Notes: generated by a model from the letters alone, not told the origin. Positions 20,416 to 30,517 are shown, numbered from the stretch's first letter. The stretch: 64,000 bases of DNA from an uncultured Prevotellaceae bacterium (GCA_902767775.1 CACXIP010000001.1:62001-126000); one strand, 5' to 3'. Numbers and translations are program-made.

Positions 20416-21342
20416 TTATACGGTCTTGAACGAGTTGTCGTTATCGGTTGGCTCAACCTCAGTATTATTGATTAAGGATGAGCGACGCTCCTCTTCTTCT
20501 TTCTCTATCGAACCATACATGAACATGGTCACCAGCATCGTGTATGCGGAGAGATAGAATAGGAGGATGGTTGTGATGGCGGTCGTAGTGCCATGAAGTG
20601 GGATGAAATAGCTGGGCATGCCCGATGGGTCGCCATGGAGAACGCCGAAGGCAGAAATAATCTGCGCCATCATCAATATAGTCTGTGGCAGGGACATCAC
20701 GATGGCGATGATGCCGGTGATGATGCTTGTGATAAAGATGGTGGTGAAGATGAATCCCAGATGTCTGAGTCCTGTGGGGTATGTCTTGTGAAGGTCGAGC
20801 AGGAAATTGGACTCTGTCTTGAACAAGTATTTCATGAAGGAATAAATCAAGGGGAGTATCAACAATATAAGTATGATGATACTGACGAGGCAGACGAGCC
20901 AGTTGTCGGTGATGAAGGTTAGTGGTGTGACTCCCATATGGCGAATCAGCAAGAATGCACCACCGACCACAAGTGTTCCCACAATGGAGATGATGACGAT
21001 GTAGCAGAGGATGAAAATGAGCAGCCGCAAGATATTGTTTTTGCAGGTCATGCCGTTGAGCAGGCTGAGAAACCGTGCCCATGCCCAGAGACCGCATACC
21101 AGCACACCAATGTTCGCCAAAATAAATAAGGTGAGGTAGAGCCAGGGCAAATTCTCTGCAAAAGCCTGTACGCGTGGGTCACGGAGCGTGCTGACCAGGA
21201 GCAGTCCTGCAAATATGCTGTAGAACAGTACGGGCAGCCAGGTGACACGTATGATGGTCTTGAAATTATCGCAAAACCACTCGTATGCTGTGTTCAGACA
21301 CGAGGAGAAACTCCGGTTTTTATATAAAAAATCCTTTTCCAT
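20416..21342 (-). CDS. polytopic inner membrane protein of unknown function
   Basis: This 308-residue protein has about six hydrophobic segments (approximately residues 33-52, 65-90, 105-130, 148-170, 195-220 and 252-275). A cytoplasmic-looking N-terminus and a charged C-terminal tail rich in Glu and Asp flank them. I do not recognise a catalytic or transport motif. It lies between a TrmH-type methyltransferase (8 bases upstream) and hisB (4 bases downstream) on the same strand, so it is almost certainly co-transcribed. No function is proposed. Confidence 0.75.
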   Translation of the reverse strand: MEKDFLYKNRSFSSCLNTAYEWFCDNFKTIIRVTWLPVLFYSIFAGLLLVSTLRDPRVQAFAENLPWLYLTLFILANIGVLVCGLWAWARFLSLLNGMTCKNNILRLLIFILCYIVIISIVGTLVVGGAFLLIRHMGVTPLTFITDNWLVCLVSIIILILLILPLIYSFMKYLFKTESNFLLDLHKTYPTGLRHLGFIFTTIFITSIITGIIAIVMSLPQTILMMAQIISAFGVLHGDPSGMPSYFIPLHGTTTAITTILLFYLSAYTMLVTMFMYGSIEKEEEERRSSLINNTEVEPTDNDNSFKTV

Positions 21343-21349
21343 TCTTAGA

Positions 21350-21380
21350 ACTATGAACGATGTACTATGAACGATGAACT
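21350..21380 (-). repeat. 14-bp direct repeat overlapping a gene end
   Basis: ACTATGAACGATG occurs at 21350-21362 and again at 21364-21376, one base apart, followed by a partial third copy. The stop codon of the methyltransferase gene lies inside the first copy, and the last eight or so codons of that gene are written in the repeat. Confidence 0.75.
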
Positions 21381-22142
21381 GAGTCGGCGTCTGAACTCCG
21401 CGCAGCAGATAGCGGTGGCAATCGCCACGTTCAGGCTGTCGGCTGTGGCGCGGCCGGCGGGGTAGGGAGGGATGAGCAGACGGTGAGTAAGCCGTGATGC
21501 CATTTCACTGCTGATGCCCTTGCCCTCATTGCCCATGACAATCAGTCCGTTGGGAGTGAGGGATGTGTTGTAGAGGTCGTCGCCGTCAAGCACTGTGCCA
21601 TATACTGGCGTGTCTTTTGGAAGTTGGTCGACCAGATGGCAGAGGTTGGTATAGTTCACCTGTACCCGTGCGATGCTTCCCATCGTTGCCTGCACCACTT
21701 TCGGACTGTAGGCATCGGCAGTGTCAGAAGAGCAATAGATATGCTGGATGCCAAACCAGTCGGCAATACGGATGATGGTTCCTAAGTTGCCGGGGTCCTG
21801 CACGCTGTCCAGGGCGAGGCATAATTCGTTGGTGATATGATGGACGGCTTCCTCGGTGTCTTCCTCATGGCAAGGGAGAGCGAAGGTTGCCATCACCTGC
21901 TGGGGATGTTGCAGGAAACTTACCCTACGCAGTTCATCTTCACTGACAGAAATCCATTCTTTCGCCTTCACGTCAGGATGTTGTGCCGCCCATTCCTCTG
22001 TGGCGATAAGCGTTTCCGCTGGTCCGATGGCAAGCAGGTCGCCTACCACTTTGGGACCTTCAGCAACAAACAGACCTGTCGACAGCCGGTGCTTCTTGCT
22101 CTCCAGTTGCCGCAGCATCTTCTGTTTGTTCTTGCTTATCAT
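21351..22142 (-). CDS. SpoU/TrmH-family RNA 2'-O-methyltransferase
   Basis: This 263-residue SPOUT methyltransferase probably modifies rRNA or tRNA ribose using S-adenosylmethionine. An N-terminal substrate-binding domain (residues 1-95, with 'LFVAEGPKVV') precedes the SPOUT knot, whose three motifs are visible: 'DPGNLGTIIRIADWFG' near 118, 'MGNEGKGIS' near 204 and 'SLNVAIATAI' near 240. The target RNA cannot be assigned. The extreme C-terminus ('SSSFIVHRS') is encoded by a tandem repeat and is unlikely to be functional. It starts 14 bases after the ABC ATPase stop. Confidence 0.88.
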   Translation of the reverse strand: MISKNKQKMLRQLESKKHRLSTGLFVAEGPKVVGDLLAIGPAETLIATEEWAAQHPDVKAKEWISVSEDELRRVSFLQHPQQVMATFALPCHEEDTEEAVHHITNELCLALDSVQDPGNLGTIIRIADWFGIQHIYCSSDTADAYSPKVVQATMGSIARVQVNYTNLCHLVDQLPKDTPVYGTVLDGDDLYNTSLTPNGLIVMGNEGKGISSEMASRLTHRLLIPPYPAGRATADSLNVAIATAICCAEFRRRLSSSFIVHRS

Positions 22143-22156
22143 TATTGTCTGGGGCT

Positions 22157-22951
22157 TTATTCCTCAGCATTGGAGGCTTCTTCCTGAATTGGAGCCTCCT
22201 CTTGAATGGGTGTCGCTTCAGATACTATACCTTCTGCCGCAGAGTCGAAATATGACTCAAGTTCCTCGGCGGCACTGCGGTCGGTATTGGCAAGGTCTTT
22301 CATGATGTGGCCGTGCTCGAGCAGCGTAATGCGCGTGCTGATATCGATGGTATGCGACAGGTTGTGGCTACTGATGATGATGGTGGCGCCCGTCTCCTTG
22401 TTGTATTCTGTCAGCATGTGCTTCAGGACAGTTTGGCTCGATGGGTCAAGGAAGTTGAATGGCTCATCAAGAATCACCAGACTTGGACGGGTGATGAGGG
22501 CAGAGATGATGCCCACCTTGTGCTTGTTGCCAGCCGACAGGTCGCGGATGAGCTTTTTATGGCCTAAAATTTCTCCTGCCATCAGACGCTCGTATTGTGC
22601 CAGGCGCTCTTCCAACTCAGCCTTGTTGAGACCGCTCACCTTGCCGATGAACTCAAAATACTCCTCGGGAGTGAGGAAGTCGATGAGGAAGCCCTCGTCG
22701 ATGTATGCCCCTGTGCGGGCCTTCCATTCCTCGCTCTCTGCGGGATTGACGACGGTGCCGTCCTCGTAGGTGTACTCCACCGTGCCGTTGTCTGCCTTCA
22801 GCAGGTCGAGCATCAGTCGGAACATGGTGGTCTTGCCGGCTCCGTTGTTGCCAACCAATCCTATCAACTCTCCATCCTGGATGCTGTACTCGTCGATGTC
22901 AACGGCAACATTGTTGCCAAATGCCTTCCTAAGGCCTTTTATACTAATCAT
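22157..22951 (-). CDS. ABC transporter ATP-binding protein
   Basis: This ABC ATPase has Walker A 'GNNGAGKTT' near residue 35, a signature-like 'DLSAGNKHKVGI' near 139, Walker B 'LVILDEPFNFLDP' near 160 and the switch histidine in 'IISSHNLSH' near 196. I choose the ATG at 22951 (264 residues); a TTG at 22960 lies inside the heptamer repeat. The C-terminal 30 residues form an acidic tail with an imperfect 'PIQEEA' repeat. No permease gene is adjacent, so the substrate is unknown; the lone ATPase with a short linker resembles export-type or gliding-type ATPases, which is only an inference. Confidence 0.85.
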   Translation of the reverse strand: MISIKGLRKAFGNNVAVDIDEYSIQDGELIGLVGNNGAGKTTMFRLMLDLLKADNGTVEYTYEDGTVVNPAESEEWKARTGAYIDEGFLIDFLTPEEYFEFIGKVSGLNKAELEERLAQYERLMAGEILGHKKLIRDLSAGNKHKVGIISALITRPSLVILDEPFNFLDPSSQTVLKHMLTEYNKETGATIIISSHNLSHTIDISTRITLLEHGHIMKDLANTDRSAAEELESYFDSAAEGIVSEATPIQEEAPIQEEASNAEE

Positions 22952-23020
22952 AAATCTCAAATCTCAAATCTCAAACCTCAAATCTCAAATCTCAAATCTC
23001 AAATCTCAAATCTCAAACTC
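22952..23020. repeat. 7-bp tandem repeat (AAATCTC), about ten units
   Basis: Nine consecutive heptamers (eight perfect AAATCTC and one AAACCTC) plus a partial unit fill the whole gap between the secA stop and the ABC ATPase start. The array begins one base after the ABC ATG and ends on the first base of the secA stop codon. Confidence 0.92.
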
Positions 23021-26000
23021 TATACCAATCCTTTTCCGTGGCATTGTTTGAATTTCTTGCCGCTGCCACAGGGACAGGGATCATTTCGGCCGGGCAATTT
23101 GTCGCGGCGGATGGGTTGTGTGACCTGTCCGGCGGTGGAGCGGGTGTCATGACTGGCGGCAGCCTTTTGGCCTTGGTCCACCATCTCGTCACCCTTGCTC
23201 TCTTTGAAGCGCTGGCTGTGCTTCTCGGGAGCAGCCTCGGTCAGACGGCGCTGCTGTGCCTGTTCGGGGCTCTCTTCAGGCTGATAGAGCTGTCCGCGTG
23301 AGAGAATCTCGGTCATGCGGTTGTTCATCTCGTCAATCATGTCATCAAAGAGTTTGGCACTCTCAATCTTGAAGATGACGAGCGGGTCTTTTTGCTCAAT
23401 AGAAGCACTGTTCTGCACACTGTGCTTCAGTTCATCGAGCAGGCGGAGGTTCTCCTTCCAGCAGTCGTCGATGATATGGAGCATCACTACTTTCTCAAAC
23501 TGTTTGACCACAGACTTGCACTCTGTGTCGTAGGCTTCCTTGAGGTCGCAGGGGATATTCATGAAACCACGTCCGTCGGTCATCGGTACGTTGACGCGCT
23601 GGTATACTTGTCCTTGCTTCTCATAAACGTCCTTGATGACGCTCCAGGTGATGGCCTGCAACCTGTCCATGCGGGTCTTGAAAGCATCCATCACGGCGGT
23701 GTAGGCTTTCTCGCAGAGTTCCTCACGATGCATGTTTGCCAATTCTTCCGCAGTGAATGGGCACTCGATGAAGAAGGTCTTGACGAACATATCGCTGCAT
23801 GCCTGATAGTCGCCGGCATTGTTGTTGACGATACTCAGCACACGGTCCCAGAACACATTGGCGATGTCCATGCCGATGCGCTCGCCCATCAGGGCATGGC
23901 GGCGCTTCTCATAAATCACTTTGCGCTGCTGGTTCATCACATCGTCATATTCGAGCAGGCGCTTACGTACACCAAAGTGATTCTCCTCCACTTTCTTCTG
24001 TGCGCGCTCGATGCTGTTGTTAATCATTTTATGCTCGATACGCTCACCGTCCTGGAAGCCGAACTTGTCCATCACTTTTGCGATACGCTCCGAGGCGAAC
24101 AGTCGCATGAGCTTGTCTTCGAGGGAGACATAGAACACCGAACTGCCCGGGTCGCCCTGACGTCCGGCACGACCACGCAACTGACGGTCCACACGGCGGC
24201 TCTCGTGTCGCTCCGTACCGATGATGGCGAGACCTCCGGCTGCTTTCACCTCCGGTGTCAGCTTGATGTCAGTACCACGACCAGCCATGTTGGTGGCTAT
24301 GGTTACGGCACCCTTTCCGTCGGTACTGCGTCCTGCCTGTGCCACAATGTCGGCCTCACGCTGGTGCAACTTGGCGTTGAGCACGTTGTGGGGGATGTTT
24401 TGCATTCTGAGCATACGGGAGAGCAACTCGGAGATGTCGACAGAGGTGGTACCTACAAGGGTGGGGCGGCCAGCCTCACGCATGGCGACAATCTCGTCGA
24501 TTACTGCCTTGTATTTCTCGCGCTGTGTCTTGTAGACACGGTCGTTCATATCGTTGCGGATGACAGGCTTGTTGGTGGGAATCTCCACTACGTCGAGTTT
24601 GTAGATGTCCCAGAACTCACCAGCCTCGGTGATAGCGGTACCAGTCATACCAGCCAACTTGTGGTACATACGGAAATAGTTCTGCAAGGTGATGGTGGCA
24701 TAGGTCTGGGTGGCAGCCTCCACCTTCACATGCTCCTTGGCTTCTACAGCCTGGTGCAGACCGTCGCTCCAGCGGCGGCCTTCCATGATACGGCCGGTCT
24801 GCTCGTCCACAATTTTCACCTCGCCGTCCATAATCACATACTCCTCGTCCTTGTTGAACATGGTGTAGGCTTTGAGCAACTGCTGCAAGGTGTGCACACG
24901 CTCGCTCTGGGTAGCGTAATGGGACATATACTCATCTTTGAGCTTCAGACGCTCCTCGGCGCTGAGGTCATGGCGGTTCTCCAGTGCTGACATCTGTCCG
25001 GTGATGTCGGGCAGCACGAAAAGGTCCTTGTCATTTACCTTCTGAGCCAACCACTCCACACCCTTGTCGGTGAGGTCGACGGAGTTGATTTTCTCGTCGA
25101 CGACGAAATAGAGGGGTGCCACAGCCTCGGGCATGCGCTTGTTGTTGTTTTGCATATACTCCTCCTCGGTGGCGAGCATTCCTGCCTTGATGCCTTCCTC
25201 GGAGAGGAATTTGATGAGTGCCTTGTTCTTGGGCAATGCCTTGAATGAACGGAAGAGGCTGAGGAAGCCCTCGGTCACCATTTTGCTGTCGCCAGCCTCG
25301 GTGCCCTTGGTGATTTTCTGGCGGGCCTCCGCGAGCAGTTCGCCAGCAAGGCGGCGCTGCACGTTGACGAGTTGTTCCACAAGGGGTTGGTATTCCTCGA
25401 ACATCTGGTCATCGCCACGCTCCACAGGACCTGAGATGATGAGCGGGGTACGGGCATCGTCGATAAGCACGGAGTCCACCTCATCGACAATGGCGTAGTT
25501 GTGTGCGCGCTGCACAAGGTCGGCGGGCGAAATGGCCATATTGTCGCGGAGGTAGTCGAAACCAAATTCATTATTGGTGCCGAAAGTGATGTCGGCTTGG
25601 TATGCCTTGCGGCGCTCGGGGGAATTGGGACGGTGCTTGTCGATGCAGTCCACCGACAGGCCGTTGAACTCGTAAAGAGGTCCCATCCACTCGGAGTCAC
25701 GTTTGGCAAGGTAGTCGTTCACCGTCACCACATGTACGCCGTTGCCAGTGAGCGCATTGAGGAACACGGGGAGGGTAGCGACGAGTGTTTTACCTTCACC
25801 TGTGGCCATCTCAGCAATCTTGCCCTGATGGAGAACGGCACCGCCGAAGAGCTGCACGTCATAGTGCACCATGTCCCACAGCATGTCGTTGCCACCAGCC
25901 ATCCAGTGATTGTGGTAAACAGCCTTATCGTCCCTGATTTCCACGAAGTCGCGAGTGGCGGCAAGTTCACGGTCAAAATCATTGGCAGTAACTATCACCT

Positions 26001-26376
26001 CTTCGTTTTCGGCAAATCGGCGGGCGGTGTCCTTGACGATGCTGAAAGCCACAGGAAGTACCTCGTCGAGGGCTTTCTCATAAATCTCAAGGATGTCTTT
26101 CTCTATTTTGTCTATCTGGTCGAAGATGACTTTGCGCTCATCTATGGGTGTGTCTTCGATTTTCGCTTTCAGTTCTGCTACCTGGGCTCTTTCTGCCTTG
26201 GCGGAATCCTGAACGTAGCGCTTGATTTCATCGGTGCGGGCACGCAAGGCATCATTGTCGAGGGCTTGAATCTCAGGGTAGGCGGCTTTCACCTTCTCCA
26301 CGATAGGTTGTATCAGCTTCATGTCACGGGTGGACTTGTTGCCGAACAACGATTGTAAAATGTTTAAAAATCCCAT
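23020..26376 (-). CDS. secA: preprotein translocase ATPase SecA
   Basis: This 1118-residue motor protein drives export through SecYEG. Walker A 'TGEGKTL' lies near residue 192 and the DEAD-type '[16 protein letters not shown]' near 298. The helicase II motif region 'NMAGRGTDI' lies near 695 and '[13 protein letters not shown]' near 732. The C-terminal SEC-C zinc motif '[14 protein letters not shown]' occupies the last 25 residues. The greater length than E. coli SecA is normal in Bacteroidetes because of an insertion before the second nucleotide-binding fold. It is preceded by a clear promoter and followed by a heptamer repeat array leading into the ABC ATPase gene. Confidence 0.97.
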   Translation of the reverse strand: MGFLNILQSLFGNKSTRDMKLIQPIVEKVKAAYPEIQALDNDALRARTDEIKRYVQDSAKAERAQVAELKAKIEDTPIDERKVIFDQIDKIEKDILEIYEKALDEVLPVAFSIVKDTARRFAENEEVIVTANDFDRELAATRDFVEIRDDKAVYHNHWMAGGNDMLWDMVHYDVQLFGGAVLHQGKIAEMATGEGKTLVATLPVFLNALTGNGVHVVTVNDYLAKRDSEWMGPLYEFNGLSVDCIDKHRPNSPERRKAYQADITFGTNNEFGFDYLRDNMAISPADLVQRAHNYAIVDEVDSVLIDDARTPLIISGPVERGDDQMFEEYQPLVEQLVNVQRRLAGELLAEARQKITKGTEAGDSKMVTEGFLSLFRSFKALPKNKALIKFLSEEGIKAGMLATEEEYMQNNNKRMPEAVAPLYFVVDEKINSVDLTDKGVEWLAQKVNDKDLFVLPDITGQMSALENRHDLSAEERLKLKDEYMSHYATQSERVHTLQQLLKAYTMFNKDEEYVIMDGEVKIVDEQTGRIMEGRRWSDGLHQAVEAKEHVKVEAATQTYATITLQNYFRMYHKLAGMTGTAITEAGEFWDIYKLDVVEIPTNKPVIRNDMNDRVYKTQREKYKAVIDEIVAMREAGRPTLVGTTSVDISELLSRMLRMQNIPHNVLNAKLHQREADIVAQAGRSTDGKGAVTIATNMAGRGTDIKLTPEVKAAGGLAIIGTERHESRRVDRQLRGRAGRQGDPGSSVFYVSLEDKLMRLFASERIAKVMDKFGFQDGERIEHKMINNSIERAQKKVEENHFGVRKRLLEYDDVMNQQRKVIYEKRRHALMGERIGMDIANVFWDRVLSIVNNNAGDYQACSDMFVKTFFIECPFTAEELANMHREELCEKAYTAVMDAFKTRMDRLQAITWSVIKDVYEKQGQVYQRVNVPMTDGRGFMNIPCDLKEAYDTECKSVVKQFEKVVMLHIIDDCWKENLRLLDELKHSVQNSASIEQKDPLVIFKIESAKLFDDMIDEMNNRMTEILSRGQLYQPEESPEQAQQRRLTEAAPEKHSQRFKESKGDEMVDQGQKAAASHDTRSTAGQVTQPIRRDKLPGRNDPCPCGSGKKFKQCHGKGLV

Positions 26377-26415
26377 TATTTTATCTTGTTGTTATTTATT
26401 CTTCGAATAATCGTG

Positions 26416-26446
26416 CAAAATTACGAATTTTATTTCAATTTACCAA
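26416..26446 (-). promoter_or_regulatory. promoter of secA
   Basis: On the minus strand, TAATTTTG (26423 to 26416) matches TAnnTTTG exactly and is preceded at 20 bases by a TTG (26446 to 26444). Expected leader about 33 bases. Confidence 0.55.
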
Positions 26447-26455
26447 TCTTAATTT

Positions 26456-27649
26456 TTAATCTTTCATTTTTATCATTATTCTTTTCAGACTTCTCATCAG
26501 CAAAGACAGTGCCAAAATGAACATGCCTTCTGCATAATGTTGGAAAAAACTGCCGATGAAGAACAGGATAATGAGTCCCAACGATACCTTCCACCACCAG
26601 TGAAGCTTGTGTCTGCGGGTGGCGCAGGCAACGGGGATGGCGAGGACAAGGGGTAGGGGATTGAAGAGAAGAATCTGCAGATTGAGACTCACTGTGGGAT
26701 GCTGGGAGAAAATCATTGCAGTCAGTACCAGTCCGGCTATTCCGCATGCCAACATCAATATCAGGTCGTACCCCCAGAAGATGCGGTGCAAACGCCATTC
26801 CACCAATGTGACTATAAGGGTGATGACCAGTAGGATGAGGGCGCACATCCAAGGACGCAAAGGAAAACCGCTTTCGCTAATCTGCAAGCCCCCAGACACC
26901 ACGGTCTCGGTGCGCAGCACCAACGGGCGTACGCTGTCGCCCACGATAGTGGCATTGGCAAAGTCTTTCATTAGGTTGTCGGGCAAAAACTGCCTCTCTT
27001 CGCGGGTGGTCTTGCGGTCGGCTCCCACACCGAGGAGGATGTCATTGCCAAAACGTGCCCAAGGTGAATCCTCGTTCCAGTCGTGCACCATGCTGCGGAA
27101 AGTAGCGCTGCTATCCGCCGCACTGGTGAACCTCACCTCACCGTCAAGATGGGAGAGGAGCATGTCACGGGCACGCGTGGTGCAGTTGTCGTGGAAATAG
27201 TTGTACCGGTAGATAGGATTGAGGCTGTTGGCTTCCAGCGCCTGAAGAATGCGCACCTTCTCGTCGTGTGTCAGGTTGAGCACCTGTTCGGTGACGCTGC
27301 TGCCCCGTTGCCTATACTCTGCCTCGAAGTAATTGAAAGGAACGGTGCCCATGCTGTAGTCGGTGAGACCGAAAACGAAGCGTAGCACGAAATGCGGTTG
27401 TGCAAAGTCGAACAAACCGTAGTTGACGGCGATGTCGCTGCCCGATGCCTTGTCGTGCACCCTGATGGCGGTGTGCCCGTAAAGACTGTACACCTCTTGA
27501 TGAGGTGAGCATGTGAGCAGACTGATTTCAAGGGAATCGGTGGGTAGTGGCCCTGTCTCCTGAGGTGTGGGTTGCGCATTGATATGGGCAGGCGCAAAAA
27601 GGACAACGAGTGCCCCCAGCAGTGATAAAAAAAGTTTTTTGCCAATCAT
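26456..27649 (-). CDS. DUF4105 (Lnb N-terminal) membrane protein
   Basis: This 397-residue envelope protein has a signal peptide (residues 1-25). A periplasmic DUF4105/Lnb-type domain (about 40-200) carries the conserved 'YSLYGHTAIRV' histidine and 'DNCTTRARD' cysteine expected of a papain-like (NlpC/P60-related) fold. A linker follows, then four to five membrane helices from about 275 to the end. The catalytic pair is present, so hydrolase or transferase activity is possible, but no substrate is established. The C-terminus lies in an A/T-rich degenerate repeat. A promoter on the minus strand places the transcription start close to the ATG. Confidence 0.8.
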   Translation of the reverse strand: MIGKKLFLSLLGALVVLFAPAHINAQPTPQETGPLPTDSLEISLLTCSPHQEVYSLYGHTAIRVHDKASGSDIAVNYGLFDFAQPHFVLRFVFGLTDYSMGTVPFNYFEAEYRQRGSSVTEQVLNLTHDEKVRILQALEANSLNPIYRYNYFHDNCTTRARDMLLSHLDGEVRFTSAADSSATFRSMVHDWNEDSPWARFGNDILLGVGADRKTTREERQFLPDNLMKDFANATIVGDSVRPLVLRTETVVSGGLQISESGFPLRPWMCALILLVITLIVTLVEWRLHRIFWGYDLILMLACGIAGLVLTAMIFSQHPTVSLNLQILLFNPLPLVLAIPVACATRRHKLHWWWKVSLGLIILFFIGSFFQHYAEGMFILALSLLMRSLKRIMIKMKD

Positions 27650-27653
27650 GCTG

Positions 27654-27684
27654 CGAAGTTAACGCAAACTTGACGCAATACAAA
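27654..27684 (-). promoter_or_regulatory. promoter of the DUF4105 gene
   Basis: On the minus strand, TTTG (27684 to 27681), a 19-base gap and TAACTTCG (27661 to 27654) repeat the pattern seen before sbcD. The box ends only five bases before the ATG at 27649, implying a very short or absent leader. Confidence 0.5.
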
Positions 27685-27723
27685 ACAAAACCATCTTTTT
27701 TTGCTTTTTTTGTCAACAAATAC

Positions 27724-27753
27724 TTGTAAGGTAGAACTTTTTTGCTATATTTG
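27724..27753 (+). promoter_or_regulatory. promoter of lutABC
   Basis: TTG at 27724-27726, a 19-base gap and an exact TATATTTG at 27746-27753. The ATG of lutA follows 43 bases later. Confidence 0.65.
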
Positions 27754-27795
27754 CAAAATATTAATGAAAACACTTTCTATACAATATTATAATAC

Positions 27796-28533
27796 ATGAA
27801 AATCGGTTTATTTATCCCCTGTTACGTAGATGCCGTGTACCCAGAAGTAGGTGTTGCGACATATAAGCTGCTTAAGCATTTGGGACTGGACGTCACGTAT
27901 CCGCTCAACCAAACGTGTTGCGGACAGCCCATGGCGAATGCCGGCTTTGAGAGGATGGCTGTGCCACTTGCCGAGAAGTTCGAGGACATGTTCAAGGAGT
28001 TTGACTATGTCGTCGCCCCCTCAGTGAGCTGCACGGCTTTTGTTAAGATCAACTATCCACGTCTCCTCGAGGGCAAGCGTAAGTGCGAGACCGCTGAAAA
28101 GGCGATGGATGTCATCGCTTTCCTGCATGATGTGGTGAAGGTGAAGAGCATCCCCGGCGAGTTTCCACACAAGGTAAGCCTCCACAACTCATGCCATGGT
28201 GTAAGGGAACTGGGCCTGAGCTCCCCAAGTGAGATGCACGTGGACAAGTTCAATAAAATCAAGGACTTGCTTGAACTCAAGAAAGGTGTCACCGTCGTAG
28301 AACCGGAACGGCCTGATGAGTGCTGTGGATTCGGCGGTATGTTCTCTGTCGAGGAGACAGCCATTTCCGCACAGATGGGTGCCGATAAGGTGAAGCGGCA
28401 TATCGATACCGGGGCTGAGTATGTGACGGGTCCCGACTGTTCGTGTCTCATGCACATGGCAGGTGTTGCCAAAAAACGCGGCATGGACATTAAGTTTATT
28501 CACGCAGTAGAAATTTTAGCAGCAGGACTATGA
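27796..28533 (+). CDS. lutA: L-lactate oxidation iron-sulfur subunit LutA
   Basis: This 245-residue protein is one of three subunits that oxidise L-lactate to pyruvate (LutABC, also LldEFG). Two cysteine-rich CCG domains are visible, 'CCGQPMANAG' near residue 42 and 'CCGFGGMFSV' near 177, as in glycolate oxidase and heterodisulfide reductase subunits that bind iron-sulfur clusters. A conserved 'HNSCHGVREL' lies between. It overlaps lutB by four bases (ATGA). No lactate permease gene is adjacent. Confidence 0.93.
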   Translation: MKIGLFIPCYVDAVYPEVGVATYKLLKHLGLDVTYPLNQTCCGQPMANAGFERMAVPLAEKFEDMFKEFDYVVAPSVSCTAFVKINYPRLLEGKRKCETAEKAMDVIAFLHDVVKVKSIPGEFPHKVSLHNSCHGVRELGLSSPSEMHVDKFNKIKDLLELKKGVTVVEPERPDECCGFGGMFSVEETAISAQMGADKVKRHIDTGAEYVTGPDCSCLMHMAGVAKKRGMDIKFIHAVEILAAGL

Positions 28534-29900
28534 GCACACCACATTCAAAAGCAGCAAAGGAGTTCTTGAAGAACCAGAAATACGCCAGTTGGCATGATGC
28601 CACATTCTGGTCGGTGCGCACCAAGCGCGACAATATGGCGCTTGGACTCGATGAGTGGGAGCAGCTGCGCGACAAGGCTTCCGCCATCAAGCGCCACACC
28701 GTGTCACACCTTGATGAGTATCTGGAGCAGTTTGCCACCAATGCGGAGAAAAACGGATGTATTGTTCATTGGGCGAAGGATGCCGCTGAGTTCAATGAGA
28801 TTGTATTGGGCATCCTCCGTGAGCATAACGTCAAGAAAATTGTCAAGAGCAAGAGCATGCTCACTGAGGAGTGCGAGATGAACCCCTTCCTTGAGCGCAA
28901 CGGCATCGAGGTGGTGGAAACCGACCTTGGAGAGCGCATCATCCAACTCAAGGGGCAGGCGCCGAGCCATATCGTGATGCCCGCTATCCACCTCAATCAC
29001 GACGATGTGGGTGAACTCTTCGAGGAGAAGCTCGGGACAGAGAAGGGCAACCACGACCCCACATACCTCACTTATCAGGCAAGGCTCAGCCTCCGCAACG
29101 AGTTCCTCACTGCCGATGCAGGCATGACAGGAGCCAATTTCGGTATCGCTGAGACCGGTGATATCGTCGTCTGCACCAACGAGGGCAATGCCGATATGAG
29201 CACCTCATGTCCCAAACTCCATATAGCAGCCATGGGCTTGGAGAAGGTTATCCCCAACTACGACTGCCTGGCGGTGTTCCAGCGGATGTTGTGCCGTGCG
29301 GGAACAGGACAGCCCACGACCACATTTACCAGCCACTTCCGCAAGGCAAGGCCAACGGCGCAGTCCATGCATATCATCCTCGTCGACAATGGGCGCAGCG
29401 AGTGGGTAGGCAACCCAGACCACTGGGAGACACTGAAGTGCATCCGTTGTGGGTCGTGCATGAACACCTGTCCGGTCTACCGGCGCAGCGGTGGCTACTC
29501 TTACACTTATTTCATTCCTGGGCCGGTAGGTATCAACCTCGGTATGTTGCGCGACAAGCAGAAGCACAGCGGCAATGTGTCGGCCTGCACCCTGTGCCTC
29601 AGTTGCCAGACGGTATGTCCTGTGAAAGTCGACCTCGGTGACCAAGTTTACAAATGGAGGCAGCAACTTGATGATTTCGGCACAGCCAATCCAGAGAAAA
29701 AGCGTATGTGCAAGGGTATGAAGATGCTGTTCGGAAGCAGCGGCATGTACAACACTGCGATGAAGTTTGCACCCATGGCCAACTGGGTGCCGTCATTCCT
29801 CATGGAGTGCGGTCTCAATCCTTGGGCAGAGGGCCATAAGATGATGCGTTTCCCACGCTACTCCTTCCAGGAACTGTGGAGAAAAGGAAAAGTGAAGTAA
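28530..29900 (+). CDS. lutB: L-lactate oxidation iron-sulfur subunit LutB
   Basis: This 456-residue protein combines an N-terminal LUD (DUF162) domain (about 60-285) with a ferredoxin-like region. The two cluster-binding motifs are 'CIRCGSCMNTCP' near residue 303 and 'CTLCLSCQTVCP' near 353, which together bind two [4Fe-4S] clusters. A C-terminal helical segment ('RYSFQELWRKGKVK') matches the family end. It is coupled to lutA by an ATGA overlap and followed 32 bases later by lutC. Confidence 0.94.
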   Translation: MSTPHSKAAKEFLKNQKYASWHDATFWSVRTKRDNMALGLDEWEQLRDKASAIKRHTVSHLDEYLEQFATNAEKNGCIVHWAKDAAEFNEIVLGILREHNVKKIVKSKSMLTEECEMNPFLERNGIEVVETDLGERIIQLKGQAPSHIVMPAIHLNHDDVGELFEEKLGTEKGNHDPTYLTYQARLSLRNEFLTADAGMTGANFGIAETGDIVVCTNEGNADMSTSCPKLHIAAMGLEKVIPNYDCLAVFQRMLCRAGTGQPTTTFTSHFRKARPTAQSMHIILVDNGRSEWVGNPDHWETLKCIRCGSCMNTCPVYRRSGGYSYTYFIPGPVGINLGMLRDKQKHSGNVSACTLCLSCQTVCPVKVDLGDQVYKWRQQLDDFGTANPEKKRMCKGMKMLFGSSGMYNTAMKFAPMANWVPSFLMECGLNPWAEGHKMMRFPRYSFQELWRKGKVK

Positions 29901-29932
29901 GTTTTTAGTTTCAAATCTAAAACCTCAATTCC

Positions 29933-30517
29933 ATGAGCAAGAAAGAAGATATACTGTCAAAATACAGAAGCAATGTCAGGGAGAGGTATGACATGCCCAA
30001 CCTTGACGACATACGGGGCATCACCTATCCCGACCCGCTCGTACAGTTCATTTCAATGACAGAGAACGTGGGTGGAAAGGTCATCGAATTGGAACCAGGG
30101 AAAGACCTCAACGAACTGATACGTGAACTCTATCCCGATGCCAAGGAGATAGCAAGCAACCTGCCAGAAATAACCATCGCTACGCGCAATCCCGACACCA
30201 TCGGGTCGCCACAGGCACTTAACGGAACCGATGTGGGTGTCATCAAGGGGGTGTTCGGCGTAGCAGAGAATGCCTGTGTGTGGATTCCCCAGACCATGGT
30301 GGAAAAGGCTGTCTGCTTCATCTCTGAGAATCTTGTCATTCTGTTGAAGAAATCTGAGATTGTCAACAACATGCATGAGGCGTACAAGCGCATCGAGTTC
30401 AATGACTATGGGTATGGTACCTTCATCAGCGGACCGTCGAAGACCGCCGATATCGCACAGGTGCTTGTCATGGGAGCACAGGCTGCCCGCAGCGCCACTG
30501 TTGTCCTCGTACCATAA
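29933..30517 (+). CDS. lutC: L-lactate oxidation subunit LutC (LUD domain)
   Basis: This 194-residue protein is a stand-alone LUD domain subunit completing LutABC. The C-terminal half has the characteristic 'GTFISGPSKTADIAQVLVMGAQAARSATVVLVP' type ending, with the 'SGPSKTADI' loop intact. The N-terminal 'SKKEDILSKYRSNVRERYDMPNLD' type segment is usual in Bacteroidetes members. A perfect hairpin lies about 50 bases after the stop, so the operon probably ends here. Confidence 0.92.
   Translation: MSKKEDILSKYRSNVRERYDMPNLDDIRGITYPDPLVQFISMTENVGGKVIELEPGKDLNELIRELYPDAKEIASNLPEITIATRNPDTIGSPQALNGTDVGVIKGVFGVAENACVWIPQTMVEKAVCFISENLVILLKKSEIVNNMHEAYKRIEFNDYGYGTFISGPSKTADIAQVLVMGAQAARSATVVLVP

Noticed and set aside
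22952-23020. Heptamer array considered as a CRISPR
   Set aside because: The unit is 7 bp with no spacers between copies and no cas gene nearby; it is a simple tandem repeat.
23392-24990. A 532-codon open frame on the plus strand opposite secA
   Set aside because: It lies wholly antisense to a clearly conserved secA, shows repetitive His/Val/Leu-rich composition typical of a reverse-frame shadow, and has no domain motif or promoter.
25501-26358. A 285-codon plus-strand open frame opposite the secA 5' region
   Set aside because: It is antisense to the SecA ATPase core and has no recognisable protein features.
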